Shown piece by piece: positions 56,748-64,000 of a DNA stretch of 64,000 nt. The number at the start of each line of letters is the position of its first letter. Positions within the stretch are counted from its first letter, which is position 1. The translations under genes were made by a program, and so were the position numbers. Origin of the DNA: Endomicrobium sp. (GTDB lineage: Bacteria; Elusimicrobiota; Endomicrobiia; Endomicrobiales; Endomicrobiaceae); assembly GCA_031261715.1 (NCBI GenBank), contig JAISJB010000001.1:186001-250000 (forward strand), read 5' to 3'. The notes beneath the pieces are model-generated. The model was not told where the DNA came from and did no database searches. It was given only the letters and a program-made list of their open reading frames with translations.

Positions 56748-57893
56748 TTAAATAACAATTCTAGGTATATGTTCGGCTATAGAACATATCACTTCATAAT
56801 TTATTGTATTTTGTAAACTAGCCAAATCTTCAACTTTGATTTGAGATTTATTTTGATATCCTATAAGAACAACTTCATCAAATAAATTCACATTTTTAAC
56901 ATCAGTAACATCTATCATAGTTTCTGTCATAGTAATCCTACCAATAATAGGACAATACTTACCATGTACTAATACATGACCTTTATTAGATAGTATTCTA
57001 TTGTAACCATCTGAATAACCAACAGGAATAGTAGCTATAGTTGACATTTTATTTGTAACAAAAGTTCTCCCATAACTAATAGAAAAACCAGCTGGAACTT
57101 TCTTTAAAAACGTTATTAGTGTTTTCCAAGTTAATACAGGTTTTAGTTTAAATATTTTGTCCAAATTTTTAAAAGGAGGTAATCCATATGCAAGAAGTCC
57201 AAATCTAACCATATCTAAATGCGTATATTTATTTTTCAATAAAGCTGCTGAATTTGCACTATGAGCAGTAAATTTAAAATTCAAATATACACGAGCGAAT
57301 CTTACGATTTGAGTAAATATATTTAATTGTAACTGTGTAAAAGAAGGATCTGTATCTGCTACTGCAAAATGTGTATATAATCCAACCATATTAACACATG
57401 ACATTTTTGATATTTTTTGTAATATTATTTTAGCTATATTTGAACTAATTCCTATTCTACCCATTCCTGTATCTATTTTTAAATGAAAATTGATTCTCTT
57501 GTTTAAACGTATTGCTAAATGTTCTAGAATTGGTAATTGCGCAATTGATGATATAGTCGGTGTAAGAGAATGAGCAATAGCAACTTGAAAATTTTCAAAT
57601 GGGAAAATAGTATCTAAAAGCAAAATATTACTTTTAACACCAGATTCTCTTAATTTAATTCCTTCTTCAAGTGAAGATACTGCTAATTGAGAAATACCAC
57701 TTTTATTTGCTTCTTTAGCAAATTCTACACAACCATGCCCATAAGCATTAGATTTTATAACTAACATAATCTTAGTATCTTGTGCTATATAATTCCTAAC
57801 TTTTTTTAAATTAAAATGAAAAGCACTTTTATCTAATTCAATCCAATTTTGTTTAAAAAAAATAGATTGTTTTACTGTTTTTATATTAAACAT
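56748..57893 (-). CDS. alr: Alanine racemase
   Basis: PLP enzyme that makes D-alanine for peptidoglycan. The 381 aa carry the PLP lysine in VIKSNAYGHGCVEFAKEA near residue 47, GLYTHFAVADT, HSANSAALL, VRFGLLAYGLPP, and the second catalytic residue, Tyr, in AGFSISYGRTFVTNK. All key residues are in place. It is 17 bases after dnaB and 3 before radA, so it is part of the dnaB-alr-radA group. Confidence 0.95.
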   Translation of the reverse strand: MFNIKTVKQSIFFKQNWIELDKSAFHFNLKKVRNYIAQDTKIMLVIKSNAYGHGCVEFAKEANKSGISQLAVSSLEEGIKLRESGVKSNILLLDTIFPFENFQVAIAHSLTPTISSIAQLPILEHLAIRLNKRINFHLKIDTGMGRIGISSNIAKIILQKISKMSCVNMVGLYTHFAVADTDPSFTQLQLNIFTQIVRFARVYLNFKFTAHSANSAALLKNKYTHLDMVRFGLLAYGLPPFKNLDKIFKLKPVLTWKTLITFLKKVPAGFSISYGRTFVTNKMSTIATIPVGYSDGYNRILSNKGHVLVHGKYCPIIGRITMTETMIDVTDVKNVNLFDEVVLIGYQNKSQIKVEDLASLQNTINYEVICSIAEHIPRIVI

Positions 57894-57910
57894 AGTAGTA
57901 GTAGATTAAT

Positions 57911-59275
57911 TTATTCATCCTGTGTTATATATTCACTAGAAAATTTTGTATATTCTCCTTCAAAAATCAATGGAATGTTTGCTACAGGTCCATTTCTTTG
58001 TTTTGCTATTATCAATGTAGCTTTTTTTTGAATGTCAGGATTATCTCTGTTGTAATACCCTTCTCTATATAACATCATAACTAAATCAGCATCTTGTTCT
58101 ATGGCTCCTGAATCTCTTAAATCAGATAATTGTGGTGTATTATTTTTTCTACCTTGATCTTCTGGTTTCCTTGATAACTGAGATAAGACTACGACAGGAA
58201 TATTTAAATCTTTTGCTAATGACTTGAGTGCTCTAGATATATCAGAAACTTCTTGTTGACGATTAGAAAATTTATTATAATGATGACCTCTTATAAATTG
58301 TATATAATCTATTATTAATAATGATAATGGTGTACCTTGATTATATAACTCAGTTGCTAATTTTCGTGCTCTAACTTCTATTTCCATAACAGTTATATTA
58401 GCATCATCATCTATAAAAATAGGAGCTGTTGATATTTTTTTTGCTGCTTCGTTAAGTTTTGTCCAATCATGCTGACTATATTGTCCATTTCTAAGGTTCC
58501 AAGTGTTTATCCTTGCTAATGAAGATAACATCCGTAATATTACCATCGTTCGATTTGTTTCTAATGAAAAAATGCCAACAGGTTTTCTATTATATATGGC
58601 AACATGTTCAGCAATATTTAAGGCTAATGCTGTCTTTCCCATAGATGGCCGTGCTGCTATAATTATTAATTCTGATGGCTGAAAGCCTGTTGTTTTTATG
58701 TCTAGATATTTAAAACCAGTTGATAATCCTGAAAGTTTAGTAGAGTCACAACGAATTTCCTCAAGACTCTTTAATAAAGGGCGAACAAAACCAGTAACTT
58801 GTATACAACCTTGATTTTTATTATTTTTATATTGTGTAAAAATATTAAATAATGCAGATTGTGATTCATTCAAGATTTCATCTATGGATTTTTGCTCAGA
58901 TAAAGCCTGGTCTATCATTAAATGTCCAGCATTGATTATTCGTCGTAATATTGCTTTCTCTTTTATTATAGTAATATAACTTTCAACATTAGCTATTGTT
59001 TGTGTAGTATCTGTTAATTTAACTAAATATGATGTCCCACCTATATTAATAAATAAGTCATTGGTTTTAAGAATATTTGATACAGTAAAGATATCAATAG
59101 GTATTTTTCTAACGATATAAAGCTCATAAATAGTAGAAAAAATCAATTTATGAGCCTTACTATATAAATCATCTACACTAAGTAGATCAAATATTTTTAA
59201 AATAATCTCTTGATCTATAAACATTGAACCTAAAACAGCCATTTCGACATCTACCGCTTGTGGTATAAGCTTCAT
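57911..59275 (-). CDS. dnaB: Replicative DNA helicase DnaB
   Basis: Hexameric helicase at the replication fork. The 454 aa have the N-terminal primase-interaction domain (PQAVDVEMAVLGSMFIDQEI) and the RecA-like C-terminal domain: Walker A AARPSMGKTALALN near residue 214, FSLETNRTMVILRML, Walker B LSLLIIDYIQFIRG, and LSQLSRKPEDQGRKNNTPQLSDLRDSGAIEQDADLVMML. No intein is present. It follows rplI by 56 bases. Confidence 0.97.
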   Translation of the reverse strand: MKLIPQAVDVEMAVLGSMFIDQEIILKIFDLLSVDDLYSKAHKLIFSTIYELYIVRKIPIDIFTVSNILKTNDLFINIGGTSYLVKLTDTTQTIANVESYITIIKEKAILRRIINAGHLMIDQALSEQKSIDEILNESQSALFNIFTQYKNNKNQGCIQVTGFVRPLLKSLEEIRCDSTKLSGLSTGFKYLDIKTTGFQPSELIIIAARPSMGKTALALNIAEHVAIYNRKPVGIFSLETNRTMVILRMLSSLARINTWNLRNGQYSQHDWTKLNEAAKKISTAPIFIDDDANITVMEIEVRARKLATELYNQGTPLSLLIIDYIQFIRGHHYNKFSNRQQEVSDISRALKSLAKDLNIPVVVLSQLSRKPEDQGRKNNTPQLSDLRDSGAIEQDADLVMMLYREGYYNRDNPDIQKKATLIIAKQRNGPVANIPLIFEGEYTKFSSEYITQDE

Positions 59276-59331
59276 GTTTATAATATAGAATCACCTCCTA
59301 CACAAAATTAATTTAATAATATTTTTATTAA

Positions 59332-59781
59332 TCATTTATTTGTAACTAATAAACTAAGTTTTGCTATAACTTGTGGATGAAGTTTGATATCTATTGTATA
59401 TTGTCCTATTTCTTTAATATCTTTATAAAGAATAATTTTATGTTTATCTATTTTAAAACCACTTTCATGTAATAAATTAGCAATTTTAGTACTAGTTATT
59501 GCTCCAAATGTTTTATTATTATCTCCAATTTTAAGTTGTGTACATAGTTTTAGTTGTTCTAATTTAATAGCAAGTTTTTTAGCAACATTAATTAATTTAT
59601 TTTCATGATTCTGAAGCTGTTGAATATGATTGTTAACAATTTTTACATTTTTTTTATTTATTTCTATAGCTAATCTTTTAGGCAAGAGATAATTTCTAGC
59701 AAATCCTGCAGCTACTTCTTTAATTTTTCCAACAGTTCCAAGTATTGGAACATCAGACGTTAACATTACTTTCATCTTCAT
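59332..59781 (-). CDS. rplI: Large ribosomal subunit protein bL9
   Basis: Two-domain 50S protein near the L1 stalk. The 149 aa from the chosen ATG contain KVMLTSDVPILGTVGKIKEVAAGFARNYLLPKRLAIE, the bL9 signature, then a long connecting helix and a C-terminal rRNA-binding domain. The ORF track uses a TTG three codons earlier; AAGGAA lies 12 bases before the ATG chosen here, and an ATG two codons further in is also possible. It closes the ribosomal run rpsF-ssb-rpsR-rplI. Confidence 0.94.
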   Translation of the reverse strand: MKMKVMLTSDVPILGTVGKIKEVAAGFARNYLLPKRLAIEINKKNVKIVNNHIQQLQNHENKLINVAKKLAIKLEQLKLCTQLKIGDNNKTFGAITSTKIANLLHESGFKIDKHKIILYKDIKEIGQYTIDIKLHPQVIAKLSLLVTNK

Positions 59782-59815
59782 TATTATCAATTATTCCTTT
59801 TATTTTATATTATTT

Positions 59816-60112
59816 TTAATTTGCTTTAAAAGGTAACAGAGCTAATATCCTTGCTCTTTTAATTGCTTTACTTAATTTGCGTTGATGTTTGGCACATGTT
59901 CCAGTAACACGCCCTGAAAAAATTCTCCCTTTTTCTGTTACAAATGTACAAATTAAATTTATATTTTTATAGTCTATTTCAAGTTTATCTGTACAAAAGC
60001 GACAAATTTTTTTTCTTATATGAATATTTTTTTTTGTTTTGATTGATGAGCGTTTATATCCATTAGCAGTCAAATTATTCTGTTGTTTTAAGGTTTTATT
60101 AATAAAACTCAC
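59816..60112 (-). CDS. rpsR: Small ribosomal subunit protein bS18
   Basis: Binds next to bS6 on the 30S platform. The 98 aa have a basic N-terminal extension, then [16 protein letters not shown], the conserved [33 protein letters not shown]. The cysteines suggest the zinc-binding form. Start codon is GTG with a perfect GGAGG six bases upstream; the ATG one frame over is followed at once by a stop. It lies 13 bases after ssb. Confidence 0.95.
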   Translation of the reverse strand: MSFINKTLKQQNNLTANGYKRSSIKTKKNIHIRKKICRFCTDKLEIDYKNINLICTFVTEKGRIFSGRVTGTCAKHQRKLSKAIKRARILALLPFKAN

Positions 60113-60125
60113 ATTTTACCTCCAA

Positions 60126-60614
60126 TTAAAATGGAATTTCTTCATTATTATCATCCTCATCTATTGGATTGTTTACATTATTACCTTCTTCTGTATTAAT
60201 TTGTTTATCATTTATTCTATATTCCACTTCTGCATCTACATTAATTTCAGACAAATATTGAACTCTAGATGCAACAACTTCTAAACGACTATTTATTTTA
60301 CCATTATCGCTAATCCATTTATTAGTTTTTAATTTGCCTTGTATATAAACAGCAACTCCTTTTTTTAACTTGTCAAAAAGTTTTTCTGCTCTTTGCCCCC
60401 AAACAATAATTGGGACAAAAACTGGATTTGAATCCTTCCATGAATTATTGTTTGAATCTTTGATTCTTCTAGATAAAGCTATTACAAAAGAACATACTGC
60501 TTGGCCAAGGTTTGTTCTTTTTAAATCAGAATCTTTTGTTAATCTACCAAGCAGTACAACTGAATTCACTTCTGGAAAACGCAAAATTTTTGTTTTTTTA
60601 TTATTATTAATCAT
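60126..60614 (-). CDS. ssb: Single-stranded DNA-binding protein
   Basis: Coats single-stranded DNA in replication and repair. The 162 aa have an OB-fold (NSVVLLGRLTKDSDLKRTNLGQAVCSFVIALSR near residue 17; IVWGQRAEKLFDKLKKGVAVYIQGKLKTNKW) and an acidic, Asn-rich tail ending NNEEIPF, the conserved tip that recruits partner proteins. Its start overlaps the end of rpsF by 8 bases, as in the common rpsF-ssb-rpsR operon. Confidence 0.96.
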   Translation of the reverse strand: MINNNKKTKILRFPEVNSVVLLGRLTKDSDLKRTNLGQAVCSFVIALSRRIKDSNNNSWKDSNPVFVPIIVWGQRAEKLFDKLKKGVAVYIQGKLKTNKWISDNGKINSRLEVVASRVQYLSEINVDAEVEYRINDKQINTEEGNNVNNPIDEDDNNEEIPF

Positions 60615-60951
60615 TTTTATTTATCTTATTTTTATTATTTATATTAGTATCAGGTTGTAATTTATGTTTCGGTATATCTTGTATAGTGATAAAACGTATA
60701 ATTGAATCATTAACTTTACAAAATTTTTCTATTAAAGAAACTGTTTTATTATTGCCATTAAATTGTAATTGTATATAGTAGCCTTCATGCAATTTTTTTA
60801 TACAGTATGCAAGTTTTCTTTTACCAAGTTTTTGTATATTATTAATAGTTCCATTAGATTGTTCAATAATATGTACAATTTTGTTTATTAATTCATCTCT
60901 GTTATTAACTAATAAATCAGGTTTCATTACAAAAACGGATTCATACTTCAT
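60607..60951 (-). CDS. rpsF: Small ribosomal subunit protein bS6
   Basis: Pairs with bS18 on the 30S subunit. The 114 aa start MKYESVFVMKPDL and contain LGKRKLAYCIKKLHEGYYIQLQFNG and NDSIIRFITIQDI, typical of bS6. The C-terminal tail is Asn/Lys-rich and not conserved. First gene of rpsF-ssb-rpsR-rplI. A 33-base gap separates it from dnaJ. Confidence 0.95.
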   Translation of the reverse strand: MKYESVFVMKPDLLVNNRDELINKIVHIIEQSNGTINNIQKLGKRKLAYCIKKLHEGYYIQLQFNGNNKTVSLIEKFCKVNDSIIRFITIQDIPKHKLQPDTNINNKNKINKND

Positions 60952-60984
60952 CTATAACCTCGCTTTTATTTATAATATGTGTTT

Positions 60985-62103
60985 TTATTTGAACATTCTT
61001 TTAAAAAAACTATTACTTTGATAATTCACATTCTGTGGAATTTCCCCCATGCTTTTTGCATAATCAAAAAGCGCACGTTTTTGACTATCGTTCATATATT
61101 TTGGTACTGTAACATTTATTTTAATATATAAATCTCCTCTAGTACGTCTACCTAATTTAGGGAAACCCTGTTCTTTTATTCTTAAAACAGTTCCAGATTG
61201 TGTAGCAGCAGGAATTTTTATTTTAACATATCCATCTATAACAGGAACTTCACACTCAGTTCCCATAGCGGCCTTTGTAAAAGAAATAAAAATTTCTGTA
61301 TGTAAATCACTGTTATTCCTCTTAAATCCAGGCATATTCTGCATATGTATTACTACATATAAGTCCCCAGCCTCAGCACCATATGCTCCTGCATTACCAG
61401 CACCAGTAACCTTTAATGATGTTCCTTCATCAACACCTGGAGGTATTCTAATCTTAATGTTTTTTCTAATTTTAATAATACCTAAACCTTTACATTTTGA
61501 ACATGGATTATTAATAACTGTGCCTTTTCCATTACAATATCTACAATCTTGATTAATTGAAAAAAATCCTTGAGCAAATTTTATTTGTCCTGTACCTCCA
61601 CATTTTGAACATTTGGTAATTTGTGTACTATCCTTCGTTCCATGTCCTTGACATATAGGACAAATATCTTTTTTAGGAATTTCAACAATTACATCTGTTC
61701 CTTTCATTGCATCTAAATAAGACACATTAATTTCATATTGTAAATCTTCTCCACGGTATGTACTGGTTTTATTGGTCTTAGTAGAACCACCGAAAATGTT
61801 TCCAAAAATATCCCCAAAAATATCTCCAACATTAGAAAAATCACCACTATATTGTGTATAAGTATAATTATTATTAGTAGTATCATTAGAAGCATGACCA
61901 TAAGTGTCGTATTCTTGCTTTTTTTGTGGATCAGATAATACTCCATAAGCTTCATTAATTTCTTTAAATTTTTCTTCTACTGCTTTATTATTTGGATTCT
62001 TATCAGGGTGATACTTAAGAGCAAGTTTCCTATACGCTGATTTAATTTCATCCATTGACGCGGCTCTAGATATTCCAAGTATATCATAGTAATCGCTTTT
62101 CAT
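60985..62103 (-). CDS. dnaJ: Chaperone protein DnaJ
   Basis: Hsp40 co-chaperone that loads substrates on DnaK. The 372 aa are complete: J domain with the HPD motif ([10 protein letters not shown] near residue 30), a Gly/Asn-rich linker, four CxxCxGxG zinc repeats ([32 protein letters not shown], about 145-210), and the two beta-barrel substrate domains. It lies 76 bases downstream of dnaK, the usual order. No CIRCE-type repeat is seen in the gap. Confidence 0.97.
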   Translation of the reverse strand: MKSDYYDILGISRAASMDEIKSAYRKLALKYHPDKNPNNKAVEEKFKEINEAYGVLSDPQKKQEYDTYGHASNDTTNNNYTYTQYSGDFSNVGDIFGDIFGNIFGGSTKTNKTSTYRGEDLQYEINVSYLDAMKGTDVIVEIPKKDICPICQGHGTKDSTQITKCSKCGGTGQIKFAQGFFSINQDCRYCNGKGTVINNPCSKCKGLGIIKIRKNIKIRIPPGVDEGTSLKVTGAGNAGAYGAEAGDLYVVIHMQNMPGFKRNNSDLHTEIFISFTKAAMGTECEVPVIDGYVKIKIPAATQSGTVLRIKEQGFPKLGRRTRGDLYIKINVTVPKYMNDSQKRALFDYAKSMGEIPQNVNYQSNSFFKRMFK

Positions 62104-62179
62104 TTTATATTTTTGTTACCTCATAAATAAAATAATTTAACTATTATAATATAAAACCACTTAATAAACAATTATAATA

Positions 62180-64000
62180 TTATTTTTTTTCGTCAACTAC
62201 TTCAGCATCTACTACTTTCTCATTGTCGTCATTAACATTATTAGTTTGCTTATTAGAATTGGTATTTACATTATTATTTGTTGATTTATCATCATTTTTT
62301 TGTGTTGTAGCTTTATATATATTTTCTGCAAGTTTATGTGATGCAGTTGTTAATGCCTCTTTTGTTAATTTTATTGATGCAATATCATTATTTTTAATTG
62401 CTTCTTTTGCAGCAGTTAAAGCTTGTTCAACTTTTAATCGTTCTTCATTATTAATTTTATCTCCATGTTCTTTTAAACTCTTATCAACTGAATAAATAAG
62501 TTGATCTGCTTCATTTTTAATTTCTATTTCTTCTTTTCTTTTTATATCTTCAGAAGAATATTTTTCTGCTTCTTTTACATATTTATCTATATCTTCTTTA
62601 GACAATTTAGTTGATGATGATATTTTAATAGATTGTTCTTTTCCAGTCCCTTTATCTTTTGCTGCAACATGTAAAATTCCATTAGCATCTATGTCAAAAG
62701 TAACTTCTATTTGTGGAATTCCTCTTGGAGCAGGTGGAATTCCATCAAGCATGAATCTTCCAAGAGATAAATTATCTTTAGCCATAGGTCTTTCACCCTG
62801 TAAAACATTAATTTCAACACTTGGTTGATTATCAGCAGCAGTAGAAAAAATTTGAGATCGCTTTGCTGGAACTGTTGTATTACGATCTATTAAAGGAGTT
62901 CTAACTCCACCCATAGTTTCTAATCCAAGAGTAAGAGGAGTAACATCTAAAAGAAGAATATCTTTAACATCTCCAGTTAAAACAGCAGCTTGAACAGCTG
63001 CTCCAAAACATACACATTCCATTGGATCTACTCCATGTTCTACTTTTTTTCCAACACAATCTTCAACAAATTTTTGTACTATAGGCATTCTAGTTGGTCC
63101 ACCAACTAATACAATTTTTGTTATTGTACTAGTTGTTAACTTTGCATCTTTTATTGCTTGGTCTATTGACACTTTACATTTATTAACTATTGGTTTAACT
63201 AAATTTTCAAGTGTTGCTCTAGTAAACTTAATTGTAAGATGTTTAGGGCCTGAGGAATCAGCAGTAATAAACGGTAGATTAATATCTGTCTCTAAAACGC
63301 TAGACAACTCAATTTTAGCCTTTTCAGAAGCTTCTTTTAATCTTTGTACCGCCATTTTATCTTTCATTAAATCTATTCCATGCATTTTATGAAAGTCATC
63401 AGCAATGTAATTAATTAAGGCATTATCCATATCAGTTCCACCCAAATGTGTGTCTCCAGAAGTTGACAGTACTTCAAAAGTACCTTCTGTTCCCATTTCC
63501 ATTATAGTGACATCTAAAGTTCCTCCACCAAGATCAAAAACTAATATTTTTTGTTCTTTGCCCACTTTGTCGATGCCATATGCAAGTGATGCTGCTGTTG
63601 GTTCATTAACTAATCGTACAACTTCTAATCCTGCTATTGCTCCAGCATCCTTCGTGGCTTGTCTTTGATCATCGTTAAAGTAAGCCGGAACAGTAATAAC
63701 AGCCTTATTAATTGTTTCTCCTAAATAAGCCTCTGCATCTTTTTTTATTTTTTGCAAAATAAAAGCTGAAAGTTGTTGAGGTGTAAACTCTTTATTATTT
63801 ATAAGATATTTATAATTTGTTCCCATCTTTCTTTTAAATGCACTTATAGTGCCATTTGGGTTTGTAACAGCTTGTCTTCTAGCTGGCTCTCCTACTAAAA
63901 GTTGTCCATCTTTCGTAAAAGCAACATATGACGGAAATGCTTTTCCTCCAAGAGTGGTACCTTCAGCTGAAGGTATAAGTGTTGTTTTACCACCTTCCAT
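62180..64000 (-). CDS. dnaK: Chaperone protein DnaK (5' end outside window)
   Basis: Hsp70 ATPase; the window contains its last 606 codons, and the ATP-binding GIDLGTTNS start lies beyond base 64000 (the first Met shown is internal). Visible: [57 protein letters not shown], the interdomain linker [13 protein letters not shown], and the substrate-binding domain, ending in a polar Asn/Asp-rich tail. The segment [27 protein letters not shown] is unlike the usual GRTTPS version and recalls a subtype that I remember from Thermoplasma and Elusimicrobiota. Confidence 0.97.
   Translation of the reverse strand: MEGGKTTLIPSAEGTTLGGKAFPSYVAFTKDGQLLVGEPARRQAVTNPNGTISAFKRKMGTNYKYLINNKEFTPQQLSAFILQKIKKDAEAYLGETINKAVITVPAYFNDDQRQATKDAGAIAGLEVVRLVNEPTAASLAYGIDKVGKEQKILVFDLGGGTLDVTIMEMGTEGTFEVLSTSGDTHLGGTDMDNALINYIADDFHKMHGIDLMKDKMAVQRLKEASEKAKIELSSVLETDINLPFITADSSGPKHLTIKFTRATLENLVKPIVNKCKVSIDQAIKDAKLTTSTITKIVLVGGPTRMPIVQKFVEDCVGKKVEHGVDPMECVCFGAAVQAAVLTGDVKDILLLDVTPLTLGLETMGGVRTPLIDRNTTVPAKRSQIFSTAADNQPSVEINVLQGERPMAKDNLSLGRFMLDGIPPAPRGIPQIEVTFDIDANGILHVAAKDKGTGKEQSIKISSSTKLSKEDIDKYVKEAEKYSSEDIKRKEEIEIKNEADQLIYSVDKSLKEHGDKINNEERLKVEQALTAAKEAIKNNDIASIKLTKEALTTASHKLAENIYKATTQKNDDKSTNNNVNTNSNKQTNNVNDDNEKVVDAEVVDEKK

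Noticed and set aside
1-64000. CRISPR arrays, insertion sequences, prophage, toxin-antitoxin or restriction systems
   Set aside because: I looked for spaced direct repeats, transposase or integrase motifs and accessory genes; none is visible, and there is no gap large enough to hold an array.

Overview
This 64 kb window is a gene-dense, strongly AT-rich bacterial chromosome segment made almost entirely of housekeeping genes. I count 61 protein genes (one cut by the right edge) and 9 tRNA genes. No rRNA, insertion sequence, prophage, CRISPR array or toxin-antitoxin pair is visible, and no gap between genes exceeds about 250 bases. All genes lie on the minus strand except efp-accB-accC and two tRNAs. 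Many neighbours overlap or sit within 15 bases of each other. LolC/LolD point to an outer membrane, and MurJ, Alr, GlmM and GlmS to peptidoglycan. Low G+C, trimmed proteins (ClpX, IF2, TilS, ArgH) and broken-up ribosomal clusters suggest a genome-reduced, host-associated Gram-negative-type bacterium. The overall flavour, including the DnaK subtype, recalls Elusimicrobiota/Endomicrobia (gut-protist symbionts). That placement is inference from memory and was not tested.

Layout, left to right. 0-6.5 kb: argH, ilvE, lolD, lolC, lysS, and a lipM-like ligase/transferase. 6.5-18.6 kb: one long minus-strand run murJ-miaA-mutL-mutS-miaB-lon-clpX-clpP (lipid II export, tRNA modification, mismatch repair, ATP-dependent proteolysis). 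18.7-19.3 kb: three tRNAs and a SemiSWEET-like transporter. 19.3-28.9 kb: nnrD-acpS-glmS-glmM-folP-like-ftsH-tilS and a UPF0104 membrane protein. 28.9-30.7 kb: nadB between two plus-strand tRNAs, one of which overlaps its stop codon. 30.7-34.7 kb: the rpsU-dnaG-rpoD operon and a HIT protein. 34.7-42.3 kb: truB-nrnA-rbfA-infB-nusA joined to rplA-rplK-nusG-secE-tRNA-Trp-rpmG-tRNA-Thr/Gly/Tyr. 42.4-52.5 kb: a nucleotide supercluster, purB-purN-purM-pyrE-pyrF-pyrD-pyrK-pyrC-pyrB-purE-purD, containing every step from carbamoyl phosphate to UMP except carbamoyl phosphate synthesis. 52.5-55.4 kb: cspA with promoter and terminator, diverging from efp-accB-accC. 55.4-64 kb: radA-alr-dnaB-rplI-rpsR-ssb-rpsF-dnaJ-dnaK.

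I see no wholly new system. The points most worth a second look are erosion or divergence of conserved proteins: a folP-position protein that has lost most of its pterin-site residues; a ClpXP pair in which ClpX lacks its zinc-binding domain and ClpP carries Asn for the catalytic Asp; an ArgH without its usual N-terminal signature; an IF2 with almost no N-terminal region; nadB ending inside a tRNA gene; and several tRNAs with C34 anticodons retained despite AT-rich coding.
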